From: Erwinia sorbitola
GTDB taxonomy: Bacteria > Pseudomonadota > Gammaproteobacteria > Enterobacterales > Enterobacteriaceae
DNA: 64,000 nucleotides
NCBI RefSeq assembly: GCF_009738185.1
Contig: NZ_CP046509.1
Coordinates: 499,501 to 563,500 of the forward strand
Direction: 5' to 3'
Part shown: in pieces, positions 31,741-41,531 of the stretch
Numbering within the stretch: the first letter of the stretch is position 1
Layout of the letters: each line of letters opens with the position of its first letter
Program-made: the position numbers and the translations under genes
The notes under the pieces: generated by a model
What the model was told of the DNA's origin: nothing
Databases searched by the model: none
Seen by the model: only the letters and a program-made list of their open reading frames with translations

Positions 31741-33246
31741 ATGAACAAAGAAATCTTAGCTGTTGTAGAAGCGGTCTCTAATGAGAAATCCCTCCCGCGC
31801 GAGAAGATTTTCGAAGCGCTGGAGAGCGCGCTGGCCACAGCTACCAAGAAAAAATATGAGCAGGAAATTGACGTTCGCGTCAGTATCGATCGCAAAAGTG
31901 GCGATTTCGATACCTTCCGCCGTTGGCTGATTGTCGATGAAGTGACAATGCCGACTCGTGAAATCACGCTGGAAGCTGCTGTCTACGAAGATGAATCGCT
32001 GGGCCTGGGTGGTTATGTTGAAGATCAGATCGAATCTGTTACCTTCGACCGTATCACTACTCAGACTGCCAAGCAGGTTATCGTACAAAAAGTTCGTGAA
32101 GCTGAACGTGCGATGGTCGTTGATCAGTTCCGCGAGCAGGAAGGCGAAATCATCACCGGTGTGGTGAAGAAAGTAAACCGTGACAATATCTCTCTCGAAG
32201 TGCGTCCAAACGATGGTTCTAACACCAACGCGGAAGCCGTAATCATTCGTGAAGATATGCTGCCTCGTGAAAACTTCCGCCCGGGTGACCGTATCCGTGG
32301 CGTGCTGTACGCCGTGCGCCCTGAAGCGCGTGGTGCCCAGCTGTTTGTGAGCCGTTCTAAACCCGAGATGCTGATCGAACTGTTCCGCATCGAAGTGCCG
32401 GAAATCGCAGAAGAAGTTATTGAAATTAAAGCCGCTGCGCGCGATCCTGGCTCCCGAGCTAAAATCGCCGTTAAAACAAACGACAAGCGTATCGATCCGG
32501 TCGGTGCTTGCGTAGGTATGCGTGGTGCGCGTGTTCAGGCGGTATCCAGTGAGCTGGGTGGCGAGCGTATTGATATCGTACTGTGGGATGATAATCCTGC
32601 GCAGTTCGTCATCAACGCAATGGCCCCGGCGGATGTCGCCTCTATCGTGGTGGATGAAGATAATCACACCATGGATATCGCTGTGGAAGCTGGTAATCTG
32701 GCCCAGGCGATCGGCCGTAATGGCCAAAACGTGCGTTTAGCGTCACAGTTAAGTGGCTGGGAGCTGAACGTGATGACGGTCGACGACCTGCAGGCCAAGC
32801 ATCAGGCTGAAGCTCATGCTGCCATCGACGTCTTTACCAAACATCTCGACATCGACGAAGACTTCGCTACCGTACTGGTCGAAGAAGGCTTCTCTTCTCT
32901 TGAAGAGCTGGCTTATGTGCCGATTAACGAGCTGCTGGAAATTGACGGTCTTGATGAAGAGACAGTAGAAGCATTGCGCGACCGAGCTAAAAACGCGTTA
33001 ACCACCCTGGCACTGGCCAAGGAAGAGAGCCTCGGCGATACCCAACCGGCTGAAGATTTACTCGGCCTGGAAGGTTTGGATCGTGAGATGGCCTTCAAGC
33101 TGGCAGCTAAAGGCGTTTGCACGCTGGAAGATCTTGCCGAGCAGGGTGTTGACGATCTATCAGATATTGATGGCCTGAATGATGAACGGGCTGGTGAGCT
33201 GATTATGGCTGCACGAAATATCTGCTGGTTCGGCGACGACGCGTAA
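31741..33246 (+). CDS. nusA: transcription termination/antitermination factor NusA
   Basis: Binds RNA polymerase and nascent RNA and modulates pausing, termination and antitermination. Domains in order: N-terminal domain (1-~130), S1 (~135-205), KH1/KH2 (~230-345, [16 protein letters not shown] and [14 protein letters not shown]) and two acidic repeats at the C-terminus. 501 residues, six more than E. coli; the whole difference is an insertion in the S1 domain near residues 154-162 ([11 protein letters not shown]). Confidence 0.98.
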   Translation: MNKEILAVVEAVSNEKSLPREKIFEALESALATATKKKYEQEIDVRVSIDRKSGDFDTFRRWLIVDEVTMPTREITLEAAVYEDESLGLGGYVEDQIESVTFDRITTQTAKQVIVQKVREAERAMVVDQFREQEGEIITGVVKKVNRDNISLEVRPNDGSNTNAEAVIIREDMLPRENFRPGDRIRGVLYAVRPEARGAQLFVSRSKPEMLIELFRIEVPEIAEEVIEIKAAARDPGSRAKIAVKTNDKRIDPVGACVGMRGARVQAVSSELGGERIDIVLWDDNPAQFVINAMAPADVASIVVDEDNHTMDIAVEAGNLAQAIGRNGQNVRLASQLSGWELNVMTVDDLQAKHQAEAHAAIDVFTKHLDIDEDFATVLVEEGFSSLEELAYVPINELLEIDGLDEETVEALRDRAKNALTTLALAKEESLGDTQPAEDLLGLEGLDREMAFKLAAKGVCTLEDLAEQGVDDLSDIDGLNDERAGELIMAARNICWFGDDA

Positions 33247-33270
33247 TAAACTGTAGCAGGAAGGAACAGC

Positions 33271-35964
33271 ATGACGACAGATGTAACCGTAAAATCGCTG
33301 GCCGCAGAGATTCAGACACCGGTAGAACGCCTGGTACAGCAATTTGCTGATGCAGGGATCCAAAAGTCTGAAACCGACTCTGTAACCCAGCACGAAAAAG
33401 AAACTTTGTTAACCCATCTGAACCGCGAACATGGCGGCGGATCTGGTAAACTTACTCTGCAGCGCAAAACGCGCAGCACACTGAATGTTCCAGGCACCGG
33501 GGGCAAAAGTAAGTCGGTGCAAATCGAAGTCCGCAAAAAACGCACTTATGTAAAAGGCGATCCGGCAGATGCTGAACAAGCAGAAGCTGAAGCCCAGGCA
33601 GAGCGTGAAGCGGAAGAACTGGCTCGTCGCGAGGCTGAAGAACAAGCCCAGCGCGCAGCTCAAGACAAAGCGAAGCGTGAAGCCGAGGAGCAGGCCAAGC
33701 GTGAGGCAGCTGATAAAGCCAAACGTGAAGCAGCGGAAAAAGATAAAGTGAGCAATCAACATACCGACGAAATGACCCGGGCCTCTCAGTCCGATAAAGC
33801 CCGCCGCGAAGCGGAATCGGCAGAACTGAAGCGTAAAGCTGAAGAAGAAGCGCGTCGCAAGATCGAAGAAGAAGCGAAGCGCGTAGCCGAAGAAGCACGT
33901 AAAATGGCGGAAGAGAAAGGCGAAGAGTGGACGCAGGTTAAAGAAGTGGAAGACACTTCTGACTACCACGTTACTACTTCAACACACGCTCGTGCAGCAG
34001 AAGACGAAAATGATGCGCAGGTCGAAGGTGACCGTCGTACGCGTACTGCTACACGTCCAGCGAAAGCCCCTGTTCGCAAGAAAGGCAACAAGCATTCTGA
34101 AGCGAAAACTGACCGTGAAGAAGCGCGTGCGCAGGTTCGCGGTGGTAAAGGCGGCAAACGCAAGCCAAGCACCCTGCAGCAGGGCTTCAACAAGCCAGCT
34201 CAGGCAGTTAACCGTGACGTAATCATCGGTGAGACTGTCACCGTAGCGGAACTGGCTAACAAGATGGCAGTGAAAGGCTCCCAGGTCATCAAAGCGATGA
34301 TGAAAATGGGCGCAATGGCTACCATCAACCAGGTTATCGACCAGGAAACGGCTCAGTTAGTGGCGGAAGAAATGGGTCATAAAGTGACTCTGCGCCGTGA
34401 GAACGAACTGGAAGAAGCGGTCATGAGCGATCGTGATACCGATGCCGTGCGTGAAGCTCGTGCGCCGGTTGTGACCATCATGGGTCACGTTGACCATGGT
34501 AAAACCTCGCTGCTGGACTATATTCGCTCCACTAAAGTCGCCTCAGGCGAAGCGGGCGGCATTACCCAGCACATCGGTGCTTACCACGTTGAAACTGACA
34601 ACGGTATGGTGACCTTCCTCGATACCCCAGGCCACGCAGCGTTTACCTCAATGCGTGCCCGTGGTGCTCAGGCAACGGATATCGTTATCCTGGTTGTTGC
34701 AGCGGACGATGGCGTGATGCCACAGACCATCGAAGCTATCCAGCACGCCAAAGCGGCTAAAGTGCCGGTTGTTGTTGCTGTGAACAAATGCGATAAGCCA
34801 GAAGCAGATCCAGACCGTGTTAAAAACGAACTCACCCAGTACGGTATTATTCCGGAAGAGTGGGGCGGCGAAAACATGTTCGTTAACGTTTCTGCAAAAG
34901 TCGGTACCGGTATCGATGACCTGCTGAACGTGATCCTGTTGCAGGCTGAAGTTCTTGAACTCAGCGCAGTGCGTCAGGGTATGGCAAGCGGTGTGGTGAT
35001 CGAATCCTTCCTTGATAAAGGTCGTGGCCCGGTTGCAACTGTACTGGTACGTGAAGGTACGCTGAACAAAGGCGATATCGTTCTGTGCGGCTTCGAATAC
35101 GGCCGTGTCCGTGCGATGCGTGATGAGCTGGGTCGCGAAGTACTGACCGCTGGCCCTTCTATCCCGGTTGAGATCCTCGGCCTGTCCGGTGTGCCGGCAG
35201 CGGGTGATGAAGCGACCGTGGTACGTGACGAGAAGAAAGCGCGTGAAGTTGCACTGTATCGTCAGGGCAAATTCCGTGAAGTTAAGCTGGCTCGTCAGCA
35301 GAAATCTAAACTGGAAAACATGTTTGCGAACATGACCGAAGGCGAAGTTTCTGAACTGAACATCGTGCTGAAAGCTGACGTACAGGGTTCTGTTGAAGCT
35401 ATCACCGAATCCCTGCTGAAACTGTCTACTGATGAAGTGAAAGTGAAAATCATCGGTTCTGGTGTGGGCGGTATCACTGAGACCGACGCCACCCTGGCAG
35501 CAGCTTCAAACGCCATCCTGGTTGGCTTCAACGTTCGTGCCGATGCTTCTGCGCGTCGCGTAATTGATGCTGAAAGCCTGGATCTGCGTTACTACTCCGT
35601 CATCTATAATCTGATTGACGAAGTTAAAGCAGCGATGAGCGGTATGCTGGCACCAGAGTACAAACAGCAGATTATCGGTCTGGCTGCGGTACGTGACGTG
35701 TTCAAATCACCGAAATTCGGTGCCATCGCAGGTTGTATGGTGACGGAAGGTAATATCAAACGTCACAACCCAATCCGCGTACTGCGTGACAACGTGGTTA
35801 TCTATGAAGGCGAGCTGGAATCCCTGCGCCGCTTCAAAGATGACGTTAACGAAGTCCGTAACGGCATGGAATGTGGTATCGGCGTGAAGAACTACAACGA
35901 TGTGCGTGTTGGCGATATGATCGAAGTATTCGAAATTATCGAAATCCAGCGTACTATCGACTAA
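33271..35964 (+). CDS. infB: translation initiation factor IF-2
   Basis: GTPase that places fMet-tRNA in the ribosomal P site. A small N-terminal domain is followed by a long charged Ala/Glu/Lys/Arg helix region (~100-220), then the G domain with [14 protein letters not shown] and NKCD. G4 reads NKCD where E. coli has NKID. The beta-barrel and the fMet-tRNA-binding C2 domain close the protein. 897 residues. An internal GTG at 33748 matches the E. coli IF2-2 start (VSNQ). Confidence 0.98.
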   Translation: MTTDVTVKSLAAEIQTPVERLVQQFADAGIQKSETDSVTQHEKETLLTHLNREHGGGSGKLTLQRKTRSTLNVPGTGGKSKSVQIEVRKKRTYVKGDPADAEQAEAEAQAEREAEELARREAEEQAQRAAQDKAKREAEEQAKREAADKAKREAAEKDKVSNQHTDEMTRASQSDKARREAESAELKRKAEEEARRKIEEEAKRVAEEARKMAEEKGEEWTQVKEVEDTSDYHVTTSTHARAAEDENDAQVEGDRRTRTATRPAKAPVRKKGNKHSEAKTDREEARAQVRGGKGGKRKPSTLQQGFNKPAQAVNRDVIIGETVTVAELANKMAVKGSQVIKAMMKMGAMATINQVIDQETAQLVAEEMGHKVTLRRENELEEAVMSDRDTDAVREARAPVVTIMGHVDHGKTSLLDYIRSTKVASGEAGGITQHIGAYHVETDNGMVTFLDTPGHAAFTSMRARGAQATDIVILVVAADDGVMPQTIEAIQHAKAAKVPVVVAVNKCDKPEADPDRVKNELTQYGIIPEEWGGENMFVNVSAKVGTGIDDLLNVILLQAEVLELSAVRQGMASGVVIESFLDKGRGPVATVLVREGTLNKGDIVLCGFEYGRVRAMRDELGREVLTAGPSIPVEILGLSGVPAAGDEATVVRDEKKAREVALYRQGKFREVKLARQQKSKLENMFANMTEGEVSELNIVLKADVQGSVEAITESLLKLSTDEVKVKIIGSGVGGITETDATLAAASNAILVGFNVRADASARRVIDAESLDLRYYSVIYNLIDEVKAAMSGMLAPEYKQQIIGLAAVRDVFKSPKFGAIAGCMVTEGNIKRHNPIRVLRDNVVIYEGELESLRRFKDDVNEVRNGMECGIGVKNYNDVRVGDMIEVFEIIEIQRTID
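33748..35964 (+). other. infB: probable internal start giving the short IF-2 isoform
   Basis: GTG codon 160 (GTGAGCAATCAA) is in frame and at the position where E. coli infB starts IF2-2. The upstream sequence GCGGAAAAAGATAAA has a weak purine-rich ribosome-binding site. Isoform production is inferred from E. coli. Confidence 0.6.
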
Positions 35965-36045
35965 TCGTCAGGCAGGTATCCAATAGATTTCGCGTCCCTC
36001 AGGGGCAGAAAATGCTTCTGCGACGTGAAAGGTGAAGGGTATTAT

Positions 36046-36068
36046 TTGGGAGGCTTCTGGCCTCCCAA
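36046..36068 (+). other. stable hairpin in the rbfA leader
   Basis: TTGGGAGGC (36046-36054), a TTCTG loop and GCCTCCCAA form a perfect 9-bp stem just before the rbfA ribosome-binding site (TTTGGAGAG). It has no T tract, so it is more likely a processing or translational element than a terminator. Confidence 0.6.
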
Positions 36069-36088
36069 GTTATTTGGAGAGAAAAATT

Positions 36089-36502
36089 ATGGCGAAAGAA
36101 TTTGGTCGCCCGCAGCGCGTTTCTCAGGAGCTGCAAAAAGAGATCGCTACCATTTTGCAGCGCGAGATTAAAGATCCGCGTTTGGGAATGATGGTAACTG
36201 TTTCGGGTGTGGATGTGTCACGTGACCTGGCTTATGCCAAGGTGTTCGTTACTTTCCTCAACGATAAAGACGAAGCGGCAATCAAGGGTGGTCTGCGCGC
36301 TCTGGGTGATGCATCTGGTTATATCCGCAGCCTGCTTGGTAAAGCAATGCGACTGCGTATCGTTCCTGAACTGACCTTCTTCTACGATAACTCGCTGGTT
36401 GAAGGGATGCGCATGTCTAACCTCGTCACCAACGTGGTCAGAAATGACGAAGAGCGTCGTGGCCCGGCAGAAGATAATCAGGAAGAAGGCAAAGCAGAGT
36501 AA
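36089..36502 (+). CDS. rbfA: ribosome-binding factor A
   Basis: KH-fold protein that binds immature 30S subunits and supports 16S 5'-end processing, notably in the cold. The start [20 protein letters not shown] has TTGGAGAG upstream; the longer in-frame start at 36032 is rejected because it would read through the leader hairpin. 137 residues. The stop overlaps the truB start (TAATG). Confidence 0.97.
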   Translation: MAKEFGRPQRVSQELQKEIATILQREIKDPRLGMMVTVSGVDVSRDLAYAKVFVTFLNDKDEAAIKGGLRALGDASGYIRSLLGKAMRLRIVPELTFFYDNSLVEGMRMSNLVTNVVRNDEERRGPAEDNQEEGKAE

Positions 36503-37446
36503 TGAGTCGTCCTCGCCGTCGCGGTCGCGATATCCACGGCGTACTGTTGCTGGACAAGCCAACCGGGCTCTCCTCCAACGATGCGCTGCAAAAAGTGAAA
36601 CGTTTGTATAACGCCAATCGTGCCGGGCATACCGGCGCGCTGGATCCACTGGCGACAGGCATGCTGCCGATTTGTCTGGGAGAAGCGACGAAATTCTCCC
36701 AGTATCTGCTGGAATCTGATAAACGTTACCGGGTAATTGCTCGCCTGGGCCAGCGTACTGACACCTCAGATGCGGATGGTGTGATTGTCAGTGAGCGCCC
36801 GGTAGAATTTACGGCGGAGTCCCTGGAGCAGGCGCTGGAAAGTTTCCGTGGTGAAACTCAGCAGATTCCATCAATGTATTCCGCGCTCAAATATCAGGGC
36901 CGTAAGCTGTACGAATATGCTCGCGAAGGGATAGAAGTTCCGCGTGAGTCACGTAGTATTCGTGTATATGAGCTGCTGTTTATTCGCCATGAAAGCAATG
37001 AACTTGAGCTGGAAATCCACGTTTCCAAAGGAACGTATATTCGTACCATCATCGACGATCTTGGTGAAAAACTTGGCTGTGGCGCACATGTTACTTATCT
37101 GCGTCGCCTTCAGGTTGCCACCTATCCGATTGAGAAGATGGTGACGCTGGAGCAACTCAGCGCCCTGACCGAAGAAGCGCACCGCACCGAGCAGACTCCA
37201 GCCGATCTGCTGGATGCACTGCTGATGCCAATGGACAGCCCAGCGGCCGAATATCCGGTAGTCAATCTGCTGAGTTCAGTAGCTGCTTATTTCAAGCAGG
37301 GCATGCCGGTTCAGGTGGCGGGCGCACCGGCCAGCGGGTTAGTACGAGTCACTGAAGGTGACGATCGCAAGTTTATCGGCATGGCGGAAATCGCTGACGA
37401 TGGACGTGTGGCGCCGCGTCGGCTCGTTGTCGAATATTTCGACTAA
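36502..37446 (+). CDS. truB: tRNA pseudouridine-55 synthase TruB
   Basis: Makes pseudouridine at U55 in the T loop of nearly all tRNAs. The catalytic Asp48 is in [41 protein letters not shown] is the second conserved block, with a C-terminal PUA domain. 314 residues. Translationally coupled to rbfA. Confidence 0.98.
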   Translation: MSRPRRRGRDIHGVLLLDKPTGLSSNDALQKVKRLYNANRAGHTGALDPLATGMLPICLGEATKFSQYLLESDKRYRVIARLGQRTDTSDADGVIVSERPVEFTAESLEQALESFRGETQQIPSMYSALKYQGRKLYEYAREGIEVPRESRSIRVYELLFIRHESNELELEIHVSKGTYIRTIIDDLGEKLGCGAHVTYLRRLQVATYPIEKMVTLEQLSALTEEAHRTEQTPADLLDALLMPMDSPAAEYPVVNLLSSVAAYFKQGMPVQVAGAPASGLVRVTEGDDRKFIGMAEIADDGRVAPRRLVVEYFD

Positions 37447-37517
37447 CCGGGTAAAATAGTTCAGGTGGTCGGGCGCGGAATTCAGCATGTTTACTGTTCG
37501 AAATATGACGGCTGTGT

Positions 37518-37546
37518 TTGCGCTTGTCAGGCGCTAAGAGTAGAAT
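37518..37546 (+). promoter_or_regulatory. sigma-70 promoter of rpsO
   Basis: TTGCGC (37518-37523), a 17-base spacer and TAGAAT (37541-37546) lie 76 bases ahead of rpsO. Confidence 0.7.
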
Positions 37547-37621
37547 GGCGCGGCTTTACACTGGGTTGCTGAATTAGAGATCGGCGCCTGTACATTTATC
37601 TTAATTTTTTGGAGTTGTCTC

Positions 37622-37891
37622 ATGTCTCTAAGTGTTGAAACTAAAGCACAGATCGTTGCTGATTTCGGTCGTGACGCAAACGACAGTGGTTCTACTGAAG
37701 TTCAGGTTGCACTTCTGAGTGCACAGATCAGTCACCTGCAGGGTCACTTCTCTGAGCACAAGAAAGACCACCACAGCCGTCGCGGTCTGCTGCGCATGGT
37801 TTCCCAGCGTCGTAAGCTGCTGGATTACCTGAAGCGTAAAGATGTTGCACGTTACACCAGCCTGATCGAACGTCTGGGTCTGCGTCGCTAA
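37622..37891 (+). CDS. rpsO: 30S ribosomal protein S15
   Basis: Primary 16S-binding protein of the 30S platform. 89 residues with [21 protein letters not shown], the rRNA-binding signature. A GGAG ribosome-binding site lies 8 bases before the ATG. In E. coli S15 represses its own mRNA through a pseudoknot at this leader; I did not model that structure here. Confidence 0.99.
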   Translation: MSLSVETKAQIVADFGRDANDSGSTEVQVALLSAQISHLQGHFSEHKKDHHSRRGLLRMVSQRRKLLDYLKRKDVARYTSLIERLGLRR

Positions 37892-37975
37892 GTCTTACAG
37901 GTTGTCCCGCCACGATTTCAGAGCATCTGAAAACTAAAGTGGGTAATCTGGACAACCTGGTGCGAGTTTCGCTGG

Positions 37976-38001
37976 AAAGGGGCCTTTATGGCCCCTTTTT
38001 T
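37976..38001 (+). terminator. terminator of rpsO
   Basis: AAAGGGGCC, TTTAT and GGCCCCTTTTTT form a 9-bp stem with a T tract, 84 bases after rpsO. Confidence 0.88.
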
Positions 38002-38073
38002 CAAGCAAGCGGCAGCAATTACAGGCAAACTATTGTATTGTTGCTGAGTGTGATCTTCAGTTGCAGAGGTTCG

Positions 38074-38127
38074 CGCGGCTAATGAGAGGCTTTATCCCGT
38101 GTGGGATCAGGGTTGTCATTAGTCGCG
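38074..38127 (+). promoter_or_regulatory. RNase III-type hairpin of the pnp leader
   Basis: CGCGGCTAATGA (38074-38085) pairs over 12 positions (one G-U) with TCATTAGTCGCG (38116-38127), 74 bases before the pnp start. E. coli pnp has such a long stem, which RNase III cuts so that PNPase can autorepress its mRNA. The 310-base rpsO-pnp gap holds this stem and the rpsO terminator. Confidence 0.8.
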
Positions 38128-38201
38128 AGGATGCAAGAATGAAGATTAGAAATCCACGGTTGGTATAAAAAACTACCGACCCTGAAGTTAAGGAACTAAT
38201 T

Positions 38202-40340
38202 TTGCTGAATCCGATCGTCAAAAAATTCCAGTATGGTCAGCATACCGTCACTATTGAAACCGGTATGATGGCTCGCCAGGCAACGGCTGCCGTAATGGTT
38301 AGCATGGACGACACCGCAGTGTTCGTGACCGTTGTTGGCCGCAAAAATGCAAAACCAGGTCAGGATTTCTTCCCACTGACCGTAAACTATCAGGAGCGTA
38401 CCTACGCTGCTGGTCGTATCCCAGGTAGCTTCTTCCGTCGCGAAGGCCGTCCAAGTGAAGGTGAAACCCTCACCTCGCGTCTGATTGACCGCCCGCTTCG
38501 TCCGTTGTTCCCTGAAGGCTTCGTCAATGAAGTGCAGGTAATCGCTACCGTTGTTTCCGTTAACCCACAGGTTAACCCGGATATCGTTGCGCTGATCGGT
38601 GCCTCTGCTGCACTGGCACTGTCTGGTCTGCCATTCAACGGCCCTATCGGCGCAGCGCGCGTCGGTTACCTGAATGATCAGTATGTCCTGAACCCAACCA
38701 CCGATGAACTCAAAGAGAGCAAGCTGGATCTGGTGGTTGCTGGTACAAAAGGCGCGGTACTGATGGTTGAGTCAGAAGCTGAACTGTTGAGCGAAGACCA
38801 GATGTTGGGCGCGGTAGTGTTTGGCCATGACCAGCAGCAGATTGTTATCGACACCATCAACGAGTTGGTGGCAGTTGCAGGCAAACCACGTTGGGACTGG
38901 ACACCAGAACCTGCCAACGAAGCGTTGAACGCGCGTATCGCTGCACTGGCTGAATCTCGCCTGAGCGATGCCTACCGTATCACCGAAAAACAGGAGCGTT
39001 ACGCTCAGGTTGACGTGATCAAATCCGAAACCACAGCAGCGCTGCTGGCTGAAGACGAATCACTGGATGCGGGCGAAATCAACGATATCCTGCACGCGCT
39101 GGAAAAAGACGTGGTGCGTAGCCGCATTCTGCGCGGTGAGCCACGTATCGATGGCCGTGAAAAAGACATGATTCGTGGTCTGGATGTGCGTACTGGCGTT
39201 CTGCCACGTACTCACGGTTCAGCGCTGTTCACCCGTGGTGAAACTCAGGCTCTGGTTACCGCAACGCTGGGTACAGCCCGTGATGCGCAGAACCTTGATG
39301 AACTGATGGGCGAGCGTACTGACAACTTCCTGTTCCACTACAACTTCCCTCCATACTCTGTCGGCGAAACCGGCATGGTAGGTTCTCCGAAGCGTCGTGA
39401 AATCGGTCACGGTCGTCTGGCGAAGCGCGGCGTGCTGGCAGTGATGCCTAAAGGCGATGCGTTCCCGTACACCGTGCGCGTAGTGTCTGAAATCACTGAA
39501 TCAAACGGCTCGTCTTCAATGGCGTCTGTTTGTGGTGCTTCTCTGGCACTGATGGATGCAGGCGTACCAATCAAAGCTGCCGTAGCCGGTATCGCGATGG
39601 GCCTGGTCAAAGACGAAAACAACTTTGTTGTACTGTCAGATATCCTCGGCGACGAAGATCACCTCGGCGATATGGACTTCAAAGTAGCCGGTAGCCGTGA
39701 AGGTATCACCGCGCTGCAGATGGACATCAAAATCGAAGGTATCACCCGCGAAATCATGCATGAAGCACTGAACCAGGCTAAGGGCGCGCGTCTGCACATC
39801 CTGAGCGTTATGGAACAGGCTATCAGCACCCCGCGCGGCGACATCTCTCAGTTTGCTCCACGTATTCACACCATTAAGATTAGCGTTGATAAGATTAAAG
39901 ACGTGATCGGTAAAGGTGGCTCGGTTATCCGTGCGCTGACAGAAGAGACTGGCACTACCATCGAAATCGAAGATGACGGTACGGTGAAAATCGCAGCGAC
40001 CGACGGTGAGAAAGCGAAATTTGCTATCCGTCGTATCGAAGAGATCACCGCAGAAATCGAAGTGGGTCGTATCTACAACGGTAAAGTGACTCGCATCGTT
40101 GATTTTGGTGCCTTCGTAGCTATCGGTGGCGGTAAAGAAGGTCTGGTACATATTTCTCAGATCGCTGATAAGCGTGTAGAGAAAGTGACAGACTACCTGC
40201 AGATGGGCCAGGAAGTTCCAGTGAAAGTGCTGGAAGTTGACCGTCAGGGTCGCGTACGCCTGAGCATCAAAGAAGCCAGCGAGCAGGCACAGCCTGCTGA
40301 AGCTGAAGCTCCTGTAGCGCCAGCACCTGAAGCAGAATAA
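38202..40340 (+). CDS. pnp: polynucleotide phosphorylase Pnp
   Basis: 3'-5' phosphorolytic exoribonuclease, trimeric, and part of the RNA degradosome with RNase E. Two RNase PH domains (the second around [22 protein letters not shown]) are followed by a KH domain ([20 protein letters not shown]) and an S1 domain ([29 protein letters not shown]). The start is TTG, as in E. coli. 712 residues, with an Ala/Pro/Glu tail. Confidence 0.98.
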   Translation: MLNPIVKKFQYGQHTVTIETGMMARQATAAVMVSMDDTAVFVTVVGRKNAKPGQDFFPLTVNYQERTYAAGRIPGSFFRREGRPSEGETLTSRLIDRPLRPLFPEGFVNEVQVIATVVSVNPQVNPDIVALIGASAALALSGLPFNGPIGAARVGYLNDQYVLNPTTDELKESKLDLVVAGTKGAVLMVESEAELLSEDQMLGAVVFGHDQQQIVIDTINELVAVAGKPRWDWTPEPANEALNARIAALAESRLSDAYRITEKQERYAQVDVIKSETTAALLAEDESLDAGEINDILHALEKDVVRSRILRGEPRIDGREKDMIRGLDVRTGVLPRTHGSALFTRGETQALVTATLGTARDAQNLDELMGERTDNFLFHYNFPPYSVGETGMVGSPKRREIGHGRLAKRGVLAVMPKGDAFPYTVRVVSEITESNGSSSMASVCGASLALMDAGVPIKAAVAGIAMGLVKDENNFVVLSDILGDEDHLGDMDFKVAGSREGITALQMDIKIEGITREIMHEALNQAKGARLHILSVMEQAISTPRGDISQFAPRIHTIKISVDKIKDVIGKGGSVIRALTEETGTTIEIEDDGTVKIAATDGEKAKFAIRRIEEITAEIEVGRIYNGKVTRIVDFGAFVAIGGGKEGLVHISQIADKRVEKVTDYLQMGQEVPVKVLEVDRQGRVRLSIKEASEQAQPAEAEAPVAPAPEAE

Positions 40341-40356
40341 ACGCATCACCATTGAG

Positions 40357-40382
40357 TCCTCCGCATCTTCGGATGTGGAGGA
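40357..40382 (+). terminator. UUCG-capped hairpin after pnp
   Basis: TCCTCCGCATC and GATGTGGAGGA form an 11-bp stem (one G-U) capped by TTCG, 17 bases after the pnp stop. The T run is weak (TTGTTT), so partial termination or 3'-end protection is likely. Confidence 0.6.
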
Positions 40383-40469
40383 TTGTTTGAACGCGAGGGC
40401 TGGATGGCCTTGTGAACGGCAGGCGGATGACAGGATGCTCGTCCCAATGTTTGTTTTCGGGAGTGGTAA

Positions 40470-41354
40470 ATGAAGCCATTTTTGCGCTGGTGTTTAGTTG
40501 CGACAGCTCTGACGCTGTCAGGATGCAGCAGCACCGATTGGCGTAAGAACGAAGTTTTGGCGGTTCCATTGCAGCCTACGCTGCAACAGGAAGTCATTCT
40601 CGCTCGTATGGAACAAATACTTGCCAGTCGGTCATTGACCGATGATGAACGCGCACAGCTGTTATATGAGCGCGGAGTGTTGTATGATAGTCTCGGTTTG
40701 AGAGCACTGGCGCGAAATGATTTTTCACAAGCGCTGTCTATCAGACCTGATATGCCTGAAGTATTCAATTACTTAGGCATATACTTAACGCAGGCAGGCA
40801 ACTTTGATGCTGCCTATGAAGCGTTTGATTCTGTACTTGAGCTTGATCCAACTTACAATTATGCGCGTTTAAATCGAGGCATCGCCCTGTATTACGGCGG
40901 TAGATTTAAATTGGCGCAAGATGATCTGCTGGCGTTTTATCAAGACGATCCTAACGATCCCTTCCGCAGCCTGTGGCTGTATCTCACTGAACGTGAGATC
41001 AACGCAGACCAGGCCAAAGTTTCGCTCAAGCAGCGTTACGACAAAGCGGTTAAGGAGCAATGGGGATGGAATATTGTCGAGTTCTACCTGGGCGAAATCA
41101 GCGAAAAAACGCTGATGGAACGGCTTCAGGCAGACGCAACGGATAACACCTCGCTCGCTGAACATCTCAGTGAAACCAACTTCTATTTAGGTAAGTACTA
41201 CCTAAGTCTGGGGGAGAAGGACAACGCGGAAGCGTTGTTCAAGCTGACGGTCGCCAACAACGTTCACAACTTTGTTGAGCATCGATATGCATTGTTGGAG
41301 CTGGCCCTACTCGGCCAGACACAAGACGATTTATCAGAATCTGACCAGCAATAG
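40470..41354 (+). CDS. nlpI: outer-membrane lipoprotein NlpI
   Basis: TPR-repeat lipoprotein that scaffolds peptidoglycan hydrolases and delivers MepS to the protease Prc. The signal peptide ends in the lipobox LSGC (Cys19). Several TPRs follow ([65 protein letters not shown]). 294 residues. It lies between pnp and deaD as in E. coli. Confidence 0.97.
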   Translation: MKPFLRWCLVATALTLSGCSSTDWRKNEVLAVPLQPTLQQEVILARMEQILASRSLTDDERAQLLYERGVLYDSLGLRALARNDFSQALSIRPDMPEVFNYLGIYLTQAGNFDAAYEAFDSVLELDPTYNYARLNRGIALYYGGRFKLAQDDLLAFYQDDPNDPFRSLWLYLTEREINADQAKVSLKQRYDKAVKEQWGWNIVEFYLGEISEKTLMERLQADATDNTSLAEHLSETNFYLGKYYLSLGEKDNAEALFKLTVANNVHNFVEHRYALLELALLGQTQDDLSESDQQ

Positions 41355-41458
41355 CTGACGAACTTTTATTGCCCGAATTTTCGAAAAGTCATCATCTTAG
41401 CGGATGAGGGCCTTTTTGTTCGTCGAAACCACTAATTTGAGCCGGTTCACACTTTTTG

Positions 41459-41515
41459 ATGAAAATGACTGAAAATTTTCACGACGAGTTATGTAGACTG
41501 GCCGCCGCAATCTAA
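41459..41515 (+). CDS. yrbN: YrbN-like leader micropeptide upstream of deaD
   Basis: An 18-codon frame reading [18 protein letters not shown], ending 16 bases before the deaD ATG. E. coli has a small protein, YrbN, in the same place, and the sequence resembles what I recall of it. The AGAGG that would serve deaD begins on the last base of the micropeptide's stop codon, so translational coupling is likely. Function unknown. Confidence 0.65.
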   Translation: MKMTENFHDELCRLAAAI

Positions 41516-41531
41516 GAGGCACGTGTACTAC

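Noticed and set aside
31756..32727. 323-codon open frame antisense to nusA
   Set aside because: Reverse shadow inside nusA; low-complexity His/Asp/Phe-rich translation, typical of antisense frames of high-usage codons.
33571..33900. Repetitive DNA inside infB that could look like a tandem repeat array
   Set aside because: It encodes the normal charged helical linker of IF-2 with irregular units and is not a separate repeat element or CRISPR.
33409..33969. Phe/Leu-rich, membrane-like frame antisense to infB
   Set aside because: The hydrophobicity comes from reversing the Glu/Lys/Ala repeat codons of IF-2; not a real membrane protein.
39636..40352. 238-codon open frame antisense to pnp
   Set aside because: It is the reverse shadow of a strongly conserved gene with biased codons; no ribosome-binding site or recognisable domain.
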